NCBI GenBank assembly: GCA_017432325.1
Contig: JAFRJJ010000033.1
Coordinates: 46,442 to 110,441 of the forward strand
DNA from: Solobacterium sp.
GTDB taxonomy: Bacteria; Bacillota_I; Bacilli_A; Erysipelotrichales; Erysipelotrichaceae
Direction: 5' to 3'
DNA length: 64,000 nt
The translations under genes were made by a program, and so were the position numbers. The notes under the pieces are model-generated. The model saw nothing but the letters and a program-made list of their open reading frames with translations, ran no database searches and was not told the DNA's origin. How positions within the stretch are numbered: position 1 is the first letter of the stretch; the number at the start of each line of letters is the position of its first letter. Positions 34,437-42,410 of this stretch are shown here, piece after piece.

Positions 34437-35207
34437 TTATTTATTTGTAATATCCTTGTTGAAGAACTGTTCGGACAGTTCAGCAAGTTTACCGGAAGCA
34501 CGCAGTTCATCAAGCGCTTCATTGACGGCTTTTGCCAGCTCTGTTTCACCCTTCTTGACAGGATAGCAGACAGACTCGCCTTCACTGGAGTCAACGACCT
34601 TGATCGCCTCTTCCGGATGCTGTGTCATATAGTCAACAAATGAAAGCTCTGAGTTGATCGTAGCATCGATACGCCCCTGCTTCAGCAGCGTGATCGTTTC
34701 ACCGAATGTATCGATATAGGATACTTCAGCGCCATAGCTTTCAGCAATTGCCGCATAAGTGGAACCTGAAGAATTCGCTGTTTTCTTTCCCTTCAGATCA
34801 TCAAATGTCTTGATGTCATTATTGTCTGACGCAACAATGAGCACCTTTCTTGTGTATACATACGGATCGGAGAATTCATAGCTCTTGGCTCTTTCTTCTG
34901 TATAGCCGACACCGTTGCAGATAATGTCGAATCTTCCGGAATCAACACCTGCCAGAAGGCTTTCCCAGGCTGCTTCTTCAAATCTTGCTTCTACACCGAG
35001 ATGTTCAGCGATCAGTTTGCCGACTTCTACATCGAAGCCTGTCAGTGTGTCGTTTTCATCATGATACGTCCAGGGTGACCAGTTGCCTTCCGTACCGATT
35101 ACAAGGTAGCCTCTCTTCTTGATATCATCCAGAGAAGATTTCTTTGCACAGCCGGTAAAGGATAATGTAATGGCCAGCATCATAATAACAGACAGTAATT
35201 TTTTCAT
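34437..35207 (-). CDS. amino-acid ABC transporter substrate-binding lipoprotein
   Basis: A 256-aa extracellular solute-binding protein of family 3 (polar amino acids). The signal peptide ends in the lipobox FTGC (Cys near residue 20). The binding-fold motifs are GYLVIGTEGNWSPWTYHDEN, LTGFDVEVGKLIAEHLG, DIICNGVGYTEERAKSYEFSDPY and LKGKKTANSSGSTYA. I start at ATG 35207 with SD AAGGAGG; the frame stays open 51 codons upstream but runs into the ATPase gene. It is the last gene of the permease-ATPase-binding protein operon. The substrate may be cystine, His or another polar amino acid. Confidence 0.92.
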   Translation of the reverse strand: MKKLLSVIMMLAITLSFTGCAKKSSLDDIKKRGYLVIGTEGNWSPWTYHDENDTLTGFDVEVGKLIAEHLGVEARFEEAAWESLLAGVDSGRFDIICNGVGYTEERAKSYEFSDPYVYTRKVLIVASDNNDIKTFDDLKGKKTANSSGSTYAAIAESYGAEVSYIDTFGETITLLKQGRIDATINSELSFVDYMTQHPEEAIKVVDSSEGESVCYPVKKGETELAKAVNEALDELRASGKLAELSEQFFNKDITNK

Positions 35208-35217
35208 ATATTCCTCC

Positions 35218-35961
35218 TTAGTCCCTCGCAGACATAATTGACTGAATAAAACTTCTTGTTCGTTCTTCTTTCGGATTCTCAAAGAAACTCTTTGAATCCG
35301 CTGATTCGATGACTTTTCCGTTTTCCATGAAGATGACTTTGCTGGAAACATTTCTCGCAAAATTCATTTCATGTGTAACGACCAGCATCGTCATGCCTTC
35401 ATTTGCCAGATCGCGCATGACGTTCAGGACTTCGCCGATCAATTCAGGATCGAGCGCGCTCGTCGGTTCGTCAAAGTAGATGATCTCAGGATCGACCGCC
35501 AGAGCTCTTGCGATCGCAACACGCTGCTGCTGACCGCCTGACAGCTGGGAAGGATATGAATTCAGCCTGTCGGCCATTCCTACCTTTTCCAGTGCCCTGA
35601 TCGCGATCTGTTCTGCCTGTTCCTTCGGCATTTTGCGCGCGATGATGAGCCCTTCCGTTACATTCTGGATCACTGTCCTGTTCAGGAACAGGTTGTAATT
35701 CTGGAAGACAAACGCCGTCTTCCTGCGGATCCTGCTGATATCCTTTTTGCTGATGGAATGCATATCATACACTTCACCGTCAAAGTCCAGTGTTCCGCTG
35801 TCAGCTCTTTCCAGAAAGTTGATGCATCGCAGCAATGTTGTTTTGCCTGAACCGCTCGGTCCGAGGATTGCTACAACATCTCCCTTTTCAACTTTCAGGC
35901 TGACATCCTGAAGTGCTTCAAAGCCATTGAATGTTTTGTTGACATTTTTTACTTCGATCAT
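35218..35961 (-). CDS. polar amino-acid ABC transporter ATP-binding protein
   Basis: A 247-aa GlnQ-type ATPase. Walker A is GPSGSGKTTLLR, the Q-loop FVFQNYNLF, the signature LSGGQQQRVAIARAL, Walker B IIYFDEPTSALDPEL, and the H-switch VVTHEM. I start at 35961, where MIEVKNVNKTF is the family N-terminus. The ATG follows the permease stop by one base, with GGAGG inside the end of the permease gene. Confidence 0.95.
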   Translation of the reverse strand: MIEVKNVNKTFNGFEALQDVSLKVEKGDVVAILGPSGSGKTTLLRCINFLERADSGTLDFDGEVYDMHSISKKDISRIRRKTAFVFQNYNLFLNRTVIQNVTEGLIIARKMPKEQAEQIAIRALEKVGMADRLNSYPSQLSGGQQQRVAIARALAVDPEIIYFDEPTSALDPELIGEVLNVMRDLANEGMTMLVVTHEMNFARNVSSKVIFMENGKVIESADSKSFFENPKEERTRSFIQSIMSARD

Positions 35962-35962
35962 C

Positions 35963-36637
35963 TTATCTTGCACCTCCGTATTCGTTGAGCTTTTTCTCAC
36001 CGATGCCCTGCAGCCATGTCAGGACAGTGCAGAAGAGAAGATAGATAAATCCGACTTCAAGATACAGCGCCAATGACTGATATACACGGCCGTTGATGAT
36101 CTGAGTCTGTCTGATCATTTCACTGACAGTGATCGTGGAAGCCATTGAAGTGCTCTTGACCATCGAGATGAACGAATTGGACAATGAAGGGAACGCTGTA
36201 CGGAATGCCTGCGGCAGAATGATTCTTCTCATGATCTGCCAGTATGACATGCCTACACAGTAGCCTGCTTCAAGCTGTCCTTTCGGTACCGCTTCAAGCG
36301 CTGCTCTCATGCTTTCGGCCATATAGGCACCTTCATTGATGGAGAAACAAAGGACTGCAGCCGGAAATGCCGGCAGTACGATCCCGACTGAAGGCAGACC
36401 GTAGAACACCAGATACAGCTGTACCAGAAGCGGTGTTCCGCGGATGATCCAGATATAGAAGCGGCAGAGCTGCTTCAGGCCTTTGATATCGGCATACTGG
36501 ATAATAGCTACAATAACTGAGATGATCAGCGCAAAGAAGAATGAAAGTATTGAAAGCGGGATCGTTACCCTGATGCCTGCCATCAGTATTTTCATAAATG
36601 AATCTGCAAGTATTCCTATAACTCTTTCACTCATCAT
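35963..36637 (-). CDS. polar amino-acid ABC transporter permease
   Basis: A 224-aa His/Glu/Gln-type permease with five membrane segments. The EAA loop is seen as LEAAYCVGMSY-style LEAGYCVGMSYWQIMRRIILPQAFR (about residues 130-155). IRGTPLLVQLYLVFYGLP is the characteristic N-terminal motif. It probably works as a homodimer, as only one permease is encoded. GGGGAGAA lies before two adjacent ATGs; the first is taken. Confidence 0.94.
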   Translation of the reverse strand: MMSERVIGILADSFMKILMAGIRVTIPLSILSFFFALIISVIVAIIQYADIKGLKQLCRFYIWIIRGTPLLVQLYLVFYGLPSVGIVLPAFPAAVLCFSINEGAYMAESMRAALEAVPKGQLEAGYCVGMSYWQIMRRIILPQAFRTAFPSLSNSFISMVKSTSMASTITVSEMIRQTQIINGRVYQSLALYLEVGFIYLLFCTVLTWLQGIGEKKLNEYGGAR

Positions 36638-36675
36638 TTCTCCCCATAACTGTTCAAAACAGTATGATATGACTT

Positions 36676-36704
36676 AAAATACCCATTTACCAGCAACATG
36701 TCAA
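36676..36704 (-). promoter_or_regulatory. promoter of the amino-acid ABC operon
   Basis: On the minus strand TTGACA (36704-36699), 17 bp, TATTTT (36681-36676). The -35 box contains the stop codon of the upstream M20 gene. Confidence 0.75.
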
Positions 36705-38077
36705 CAAGTTTGCTCAATCAAACGGATCAATACACGGATCCCCTGCAGATATGCTCTGACAGAGATCCGTTCATTTGTTCCGTGCACACCGGTGATCCTG
36801 ATCTCACTTTCTTCCATAAACGGGCCAAAGCGCATGCAGCAGTCACATACACCTTCATAACTGCGGGCATCCGTTGCTCCGGTATTGACTGAAGGAACAA
36901 CTGCTATGTCGCTGAAATAATGCTTCAGTACATCTCGAAGCGCTTCAAAGCCAGGTGTATCGAAACGGGATTGTCTGGATGCTTCGTTGGCGACGATATA
37001 TTCGCAGTTCAGACCGCCGGCAAGATTTCTGCAGTGCTCCATTACAGAAGCGTCCGTATCCTGAGGTGCCAGACGGAAATTGATCACAGCTTCCATCTTC
37101 TGAGGCATGACGTTGCCTGCCTGTGAGCCTTCCGTGATCATTGTCGGGGCGATCGTCGTATGGATCTGGTTGTTCAGTTCCCTTCGTGACAGATAGTATC
37201 CGATGATCTCATTCTCATAACGGCTGATATCCTGTGCCCATGTCCTGAGAGGTTCCTGCTTCATGTAAGGCTGCAGTGTTCTCAAAGTTTCCTTCGCGCA
37301 TTCAGGAAGATCATTTTCAAACGGGTGATCTACGATCGCAGCGATCGCTTTGGCAAGATGGCCAAGTGATGTGCCGCTGAACGGATTGGAGCTGTGTCCT
37401 CCGTATGATTCCGCGGTGATCTTCAGATCGGCATAGCCTTTCTCATAGATTCCGATATTCATGATACCGATATCCGTTCCATATACGTCTCCGCTGCTGA
37501 GAGACCCTCCTTCATCCAGAAGGAATTCCAGTTCGATCCCCTGCTCTTTCAGATATGCAGCGATCGCTTTTGCGCCGGTTCCCTGTACCTCTTCATCCTG
37601 TCCGAAAGCAAGATAGACGGTACGTTTGAACTGTTTTCCGTGTTCCAGCAGGTATTCAACGCTTTCCATCTCCCCTATCAGCATGTTCTTGATATCCAGC
37701 GTACCGCGTCCCCAGATATATCCGTCAGAGACGTCACCGCTGAACGGACCATGGATCCAGTCGTTTTCCGTTCCTTTAACGACCGGTACGACATCCTGAT
37801 GGGCCATGAACAGAGCAGGTTTAAGACTGAGGTCGCTTCCTTCAATACGGATCAGGAGACTGTATCCGATCTTCTGAACATCGCCTTTTTCCATGATCGC
37901 CGGATACCATTCCTTCAGTTTCAGGTGCAGTTGGTCCAGCTGGCTGTAATCGATCATTGACGTGTCCATATAGCTTGTCGTATTGATCCGGACAGCGCCG
38001 GACAGATGTTCTACTGCTTTTTCAGCGTTCAGATCCGGATAATCCTGTTCATTGATATAGCGCTCAAATACTGACAT
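36701..38077 (-). CDS. M20-family metallopeptidase (carboxypeptidase S-like)
   Basis: A 458-aa di-zinc peptidase or deacylase. The metal and catalytic residues are all present: FMAHQDVVPV (His, Asp), GRGTLDIKN (bridging Asp), GQDEEVQG (catalytic and metal Glu), FLLDEGGS (metal ligand region) and the C-terminal GVHGTNERISV His. The dimerisation domain starts near ESYGGHSSNP. There is no signal peptide, so it is cytoplasmic. I start at 38077 after AAAGGGG. Placed just before an amino-acid importer, it may release amino acids from peptides or acyl derivatives. Confidence 0.9.
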   Translation of the reverse strand: MSVFERYINEQDYPDLNAEKAVEHLSGAVRINTTSYMDTSMIDYSQLDQLHLKLKEWYPAIMEKGDVQKIGYSLLIRIEGSDLSLKPALFMAHQDVVPVVKGTENDWIHGPFSGDVSDGYIWGRGTLDIKNMLIGEMESVEYLLEHGKQFKRTVYLAFGQDEEVQGTGAKAIAAYLKEQGIELEFLLDEGGSLSSGDVYGTDIGIMNIGIYEKGYADLKITAESYGGHSSNPFSGTSLGHLAKAIAAIVDHPFENDLPECAKETLRTLQPYMKQEPLRTWAQDISRYENEIIGYYLSRRELNNQIHTTIAPTMITEGSQAGNVMPQKMEAVINFRLAPQDTDASVMEHCRNLAGGLNCEYIVANEASRQSRFDTPGFEALRDVLKHYFSDIAVVPSVNTGATDARSYEGVCDCCMRFGPFMEESEIRITGVHGTNERISVRAYLQGIRVLIRLIEQTC

Positions 38078-38209
38078 AACATACCCCTTTGTCATATTCT
38101 ACTTTATGAAATCTGATCATAAACGTTTTAATCAGATACTTTATATACTATACAGGTCTGTTTCTGAAAATGCATTGTAAATGCCTGCAATTATACAACC
38201 TTCGGATTC

Positions 38210-38238
38210 TTGCATGCGTTGGTTGATTGACTTAGAAT
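38210..38238 (+). promoter_or_regulatory. promoter of the DUF5662 gene, implying a leaderless mRNA
   Basis: TTGCAT (38210-38215), 17 bp, TAGAAT (38233-38238). The A of the ATG (38245) is the seventh base after the -10, where transcription should start. No SD lies before the ATG. Confidence 0.65.
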
Positions 38239-38244
38239 AATTCT

Positions 38245-38817
38245 ATGACGAATACAGAGGCAGATAAAAAAACATTTTCGCAGAAACTGCAGAGCCATCT
38301 GGATACGGTATCCATGCACAGAAAGCTGGTACGCCGGCATTGTTTTGCCTGCGGTCTTTACAAACAGGGACTGATGCATGATCTTTCCAAATATTCCCCG
38401 GCAGAACTCGTTCCGTCGATCCGTTATTTCCAGGGATACAGATCACCTTATGTATATGAAAAGTCGCTTAAAGGCTATTCTCTCGGCTGGCTGCATCATA
38501 AAGGCAGAAACCTGCATCATTGGGAATACTGGTATGACATGATCAACGGTAAATGGACTCCGATCGAAATGCCGTATGAATATGTCATTGAAATGATGTG
38601 TGACCGGATCGCTGCCTGCCAGACATACCAGAAGGAAAAGTATACCCGGAGAAGCGCTCTTGAATACTTTGAATCCAGACCTGATAAGAACTATATGCAC
38701 GAGAATACAAGAAACCTGCTGCGTACACTGCTGACGCTGGTTGCGGATCTCGGAGAGGAACAGGCATTCGCTATCATACGGAAATCGATCAGGGACGGGA
38801 TCCCGGTGAGACCATAA
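38245..38817 (+). CDS. DUF5662 family protein
   Basis: A 190-aa protein matching the DUF5662 pattern: an early MHDLSKYSPAEL, then YFQGYRSPY, GWLHHKGRNLHHWEYWYD and EMMCDRIAAC. The His/Asp-rich motifs (HDLSK, HHKGRNLHH) recall HD-type metal sites, but the biochemical role is unknown. It is one of only two plus-strand genes right of 21.6 kb. It ends at a bidirectional terminator shared with guaB. Confidence 0.87.
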   Translation: MTNTEADKKTFSQKLQSHLDTVSMHRKLVRRHCFACGLYKQGLMHDLSKYSPAELVPSIRYFQGYRSPYVYEKSLKGYSLGWLHHKGRNLHHWEYWYDMINGKWTPIEMPYEYVIEMMCDRIAACQTYQKEKYTRRSALEYFESRPDKNYMHENTRNLLRTLLTLVADLGEEQAFAIIRKSIRDGIPVRP

Positions 38818-38842
38818 AAAGGACTTTGCAGTCCTTTTCATT
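38817..38842. terminator. bidirectional terminator between the DUF5662 gene and guaB
   Basis: AAAAGGACT-TTGC-AGTCCTTTT, a perfect 9-bp stem with a tetraloop. T-runs follow on both strands. It begins at the stop codon of the plus-strand gene. Confidence 0.92.
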
Positions 38843-38863
38843 TTACAGTGATATTCAGTCAGC

Positions 38864-40372
38864 TTACTGATGGTATTCAGTGTTTGACTTTTTGACGATG
38901 ACGTCATGCGCGCCGCCTTCTACGATCGAAGTGGCGGATACAAGTGTCAGCTTTGCTTTCTCCTGGAGTTCGGGGATCGTCAGCGCTCCGCAGTTGCACA
39001 TCGTGGACTTGACCTTGCTGGTCGTCAGAAGGACGTTGTCTTTCAGGAGTCCGGCATAAGGTACATAGGAGTCTACGCCCTCTTCAAAGGAAAGCTTGGA
39101 GCCCTGGCCAAGATCATATCTCTGCCAGTTGCGGGCACGGTTGGAACCTTCGCCCCAGTATTCTTTTACATATGATCCGTTTACGAGTACTTTCGCGCCG
39201 GGTGCTTCTTCCATTCTGGAGAAGTATCTTCCAAGCATGACAAAGTCAGCGCCCATTGCAAGAGCCAGCGCGATGTGATAGTCATAAACGATACCGCCGT
39301 CGGAGCAGATCGGAACGTAGATACCTGTTTCTTCAAAGTATTTATCTCTTGCGGCAGCAACCTCAATTACCGCTGTAGCCTGTCCGCGGCCGATACCCTT
39401 TGTTTCGCGGGTAATGCAGATACTGCCGCCGCCGATACCGATCTTGACGAAGTCAGCGCCTGCATCCGCAAGGAAACGGAAGCCTTCTTCATCAACGACA
39501 TTGCCGGCACCGATCTTGACGGAATCACCGTACTTTTCACGTACCCATTTCAATGTATTCGCCTGCCAGCATGTATATCCTTCACTGGAGTCAATGACCA
39601 GGCAGTCAACACCTGCTTCAACAAGTGCAGGCACACGTTCCTGATAGTCACGTGTATTGATGCCGGCGCCGACCATGAAGCGTTTCTCTTCATCCAGCAG
39701 TTCATTCGGGTTTTCTTTATGGGAATCATAGTCTTTGCGGAATACCAGATACTGCAGATGATCATCGTCGTCGACGATCGGCAGAGCATTCAGCTTATGA
39801 TCCCAGATAATATCGTTGCAGTCGCTCAGGCTATGATTTGTATTTCCAACGATCAGATGATCGCGCGGTGTCATGAAGTCCTTTGCTTTTGTCGTCAGCG
39901 CGAACCTGCTGACACGGTAGTCACGGGATGTAACGATACCGAGCAGTTTGCCGTTGGCTGTACCATCGTCTGTGACAGCCATTGTAGAATGTCCGGTCAC
40001 TTCCAGAAGTTCAAGGATCTCTCCAAGTGTTGTTTCAGGTGTAATATTGGAATCACTGATAACGAATCCTGCTTTATAATTCTTTACTTTGGCAACCATA
40101 GCTGCCTGTGAGGCGATCGACTGCGATCCGAAGATGAACGACATGCCTCCTTCTTTGGCGAGCGCAATACCGAGCCTGTCTCCTGAAACAGACTGCATAA
40201 CAGCACTGACCATCGGTATATTCAGAGTAATCGGTGACTTTTCACCCTTCTTGAAGCGTACAAGCGGTGTTTTCAATGATACATTGGCAGGAATGTTCTC
40301 CTCTCCTGTGTATCCCGGGATCAGAAGATATTCGCTGAATGTATGAGATGGTTCATTGAAATACTTGGCCAT
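38864..40372 (-). CDS. guaB: IMP dehydrogenase, variant form
   Basis: A 502-aa IMPDH/GMPR-fold enzyme, annotated as oxidising IMP to XMP. Two CBS domains lie at about residues 105-215. The catalytic loop is [12 protein letters not shown] with Cys319. DGGIVYDYH binds phosphate. After the flap, [13 protein letters not shown] replaces the usual YRGMGS, and the C-terminus has an unusual [16 protein letters not shown]. This variant recurs in anaerobic Firmicutes as I recall. It starts at 40372 after GGAGGG and is divergent from proS. The assignment to IMP as substrate comes from annotation habit, not from visible proof. Confidence 0.8.
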   Translation of the reverse strand: MAKYFNEPSHTFSEYLLIPGYTGEENIPANVSLKTPLVRFKKGEKSPITLNIPMVSAVMQSVSGDRLGIALAKEGGMSFIFGSQSIASQAAMVAKVKNYKAGFVISDSNITPETTLGEILELLEVTGHSTMAVTDDGTANGKLLGIVTSRDYRVSRFALTTKAKDFMTPRDHLIVGNTNHSLSDCNDIIWDHKLNALPIVDDDDHLQYLVFRKDYDSHKENPNELLDEEKRFMVGAGINTRDYQERVPALVEAGVDCLVIDSSEGYTCWQANTLKWVREKYGDSVKIGAGNVVDEEGFRFLADAGADFVKIGIGGGSICITRETKGIGRGQATAVIEVAAARDKYFEETGIYVPICSDGGIVYDYHIALALAMGADFVMLGRYFSRMEEAPGAKVLVNGSYVKEYWGEGSNRARNWQRYDLGQGSKLSFEEGVDSYVPYAGLLKDNVLLTTSKVKSTMCNCGALTIPELQEKAKLTLVSATSIVEGGAHDVIVKKSNTEYHQ

Positions 40373-40399
40373 TTTCCGGACCCTCCTTTGGTTTTGGTT

Positions 40400-40428
40400 A
40401 TTATAGGCAAAAACACAGTTAAAGTAAA
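40400..40428 (-). promoter_or_regulatory. guaB promoter
   Basis: On the minus strand TTTACT (40428-40423), 17 bp, TATAAT (40405-40400), 28 bases before the start codon. Confidence 0.72.
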
Positions 40429-40447
40429 GGCATTGTCGTGCTATAAT
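40419..40447 (+). promoter_or_regulatory. proS promoter
   Basis: TTAAAG (40419-40424), 17 bp, TATAAT (40442-40447), 21 bases before the ATG. Its -35 overlaps that of the divergent guaB promoter. Confidence 0.65.
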
Positions 40448-40467
40448 TTTGCGAAGTGAGGTGGATT

Positions 40468-42165
40468 ATGAAATTGAAGAACAGTTTCTTTTATACATTA
40501 AGAGAAGATGTACGTGATGAAGATTCCGTTTCCAGCAACCTGCTCGTCAGAGGCGGCTTCATCAAGAAGAGCTCAGCCGGTGTCTATATGATGATGCCGA
40601 TGGGTGTCAAGGTACTGAACAGGATCGAAGCTGTCATCCGTGATGAAATGGATGCTACAGGTGCACAGGAACTTGTCATGCCCGCCCTGATCCCTGAGGA
40701 TGTATATGTTGCCAGCGGACGCCGTGAAGGATTCGGCAGCAGCATGTTCTCCCTGAAGGACAGAAAAGGTCAGGACTATGTACTGGGTCCTACACATGAA
40801 GAATTATTTGCGTCTGCCGCAAAAATGAAGATCCGTTCATATAAGGATATGCCCTTCGCGCTGTACCAGATGCAGACAAAATTCCGTGATGAGCCCAGAC
40901 CCAGATACGGTCTGATCAGAGTCCGTGAATTCGTCATGAAAGATTCCTACACATTCGACAAGGACGAGGCAGGACTTGATGAAGCATATCAGAAGCAGTT
41001 CAATGCATATAAAAACATCATGGACAGGCTGAAGCTCAACTACAGGATCGTACGTGCGGATACAGGCGTCATGGGCGGTCTTCTTTCCGAAGAATTCCAG
41101 GCTATCACAGCGATCGGTGAAGACATCCTCGTCCTGTGTGATTCCTGTGATCTTTCCAGCAATATCGAGGTAGCTCCTGCCGTTCCCGAAAAACCGGAGC
41201 CTGCTGAAGTCAAAGAGAGTGTGACGCTTGTTGAAACACCTCATTCCAGAACGATCGAAGAAGTAACGGATTTCTTGAAGAAAGACGCTCTCAGCTTTGT
41301 CAAAACACTCATCTACTGCGTTGACGGCAAGCCTTATGCAGTGATGGTCAGAGGAGACCGTGATGTCAATGAGACAAAGCTCAGAAAGCTCCTGAACGCT
41401 TCTGAAGTTGATCTGGCTGAGCCTGAGATGGTCATGGCAGCTACCGGTGCCGAAGTCGGTTTTGCCGGCCCAATCAACATTAAATGCCCTCTTGTGGCTG
41501 ATATGGAAGTCACATATATGCAGAACTTCATTGTCGGCGCCAACAAGACAGGTTATCACTATACCGGTGTCAACCAGGAAGACATCAAGCCTGATTTTGT
41601 CGGTGATGTCAGAAATATCAGCGAAGGCGATATCTGCCCTGTCTGCGGCGGACGCATCCACTTCGCTCATGGTATTGAAGTCGGCAACACATTCAAGCTC
41701 GGAACAAAGTACAGCAAGGCTATGGGTCTCCAGTATCTTGACCAGAACAACAAGCTCCAGGATGTCTGGATGGGCTCCTATGGTATCGGACCGGCCCGTG
41801 CAATGGCTGCTCTTGTCGAACAGAACGCTGATGAGAACGGCATTAACTGGCCTGCTCACATCGCACCCTTCCAGTGTGCAGTTGTCGTGATCTCCATGAA
41901 GGATGAAGTACAGGCGCAGCTCGGTGACAAGCTCCATGACGCGCTGATCAAAGCAGGCATCGATACAGTCCTTGATGACCGTGATGAGCGTCCGGGCGTC
42001 AAATTCAAGGACATGGAACTGATCGGTGTTCCGTTCAGGATCACTGTCGGCAGAAAAGCCAAGGACGGCATCGTTGAGATCAAGCCGCGTATCGGTGACA
42101 GTGTTGAAGTATCAGTTGAAGATGCTGTTGCGGAAATACTGAAACTGCTTGATGCAGCAAAATAA
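40468..42165 (+). CDS. proS: prolyl-tRNA synthetase, bacterial type
   Basis: A 565-aa class II aminoacyl-tRNA synthetase charging tRNA-Pro. Motif 1 lies in SAGVYMMMPMGVKVLNRIE, motif 2 in FRDEPRPRYGLIRVREFVMKD and motif 3 in GSYGIGPARAMAALVEQ. Between motifs 2 and 3 is the INS editing domain of bacterial-type enzymes (about residues 220-400). The C-terminal anticodon domain ends the protein. A CPVCGG pair lies before motif 3 in ISEGDICPVCGGR. ATG 40468 follows GAGGTG; a start four codons earlier is possible. No T-box leader is present. Confidence 0.96.
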   Translation: MKLKNSFFYTLREDVRDEDSVSSNLLVRGGFIKKSSAGVYMMMPMGVKVLNRIEAVIRDEMDATGAQELVMPALIPEDVYVASGRREGFGSSMFSLKDRKGQDYVLGPTHEELFASAAKMKIRSYKDMPFALYQMQTKFRDEPRPRYGLIRVREFVMKDSYTFDKDEAGLDEAYQKQFNAYKNIMDRLKLNYRIVRADTGVMGGLLSEEFQAITAIGEDILVLCDSCDLSSNIEVAPAVPEKPEPAEVKESVTLVETPHSRTIEEVTDFLKKDALSFVKTLIYCVDGKPYAVMVRGDRDVNETKLRKLLNASEVDLAEPEMVMAATGAEVGFAGPINIKCPLVADMEVTYMQNFIVGANKTGYHYTGVNQEDIKPDFVGDVRNISEGDICPVCGGRIHFAHGIEVGNTFKLGTKYSKAMGLQYLDQNNKLQDVWMGSYGIGPARAMAALVEQNADENGINWPAHIAPFQCAVVVISMKDEVQAQLGDKLHDALIKAGIDTVLDDRDERPGVKFKDMELIGVPFRITVGRKAKDGIVEIKPRIGDSVEVSVEDAVAEILKLLDAAK

Positions 42166-42174
42166 CAATACCGA

Positions 42175-42210
42175 AACAGGAGAATTCAAAAGTTCTCTTG
42201 TTTTTTTTAT
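42175..42210 (+). terminator. terminator after proS
   Basis: AACAGGAGAA / TTCTCTTGTT, a 10-bp stem with one G-U pair and an 8-base loop, followed by eight T. Confidence 0.9.
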
Positions 42211-42360
42211 TATTTGGTAAATTACTGCGGTCCTGCAGCATCAAAAATGTTGCTTCAGATCCGTTATGTCAGCGCAAAAACAAAAATACAGTGTTATCAA
42301 TCATTTATGATGATCAGATCAGTCCAACAAAGCCCGGAATCCCGGATTCATATGCATAAC

Positions 42361-42394
42361 AAAAAAAACTGCAGAGCTTTTTACAGCTCTGCAG
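42361..42394 (-). terminator. terminator of the hydrogenase operon
   Basis: CTGCAGAGCT / AGCTCTGCAG, a perfect 10-bp stem with a 6-base loop and eight T on the minus strand, 17 bases past hydA. DNA between here and the proS terminator (about 150 bases) holds nothing I recognise. Confidence 0.95.
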
Positions 42395-42410
42395 ATTCTT
42401 GTATCAGGGA

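Noticed and set aside
39275..40111. A 278-aa open frame antisense to guaB
   Set aside because: Same reason; the composition is that of a reverse-complement coding strand.
40373..40467. A purine riboswitch or T-box between guaB and proS
   Set aside because: The gap is only 95 bases and is filled by the two promoters; no leader hairpins are present.
40837..41937. A 366-aa open frame antisense to proS
   Set aside because: It is a shadow of the codon bias of proS, with no SD and no domain; proS itself is unmistakable.
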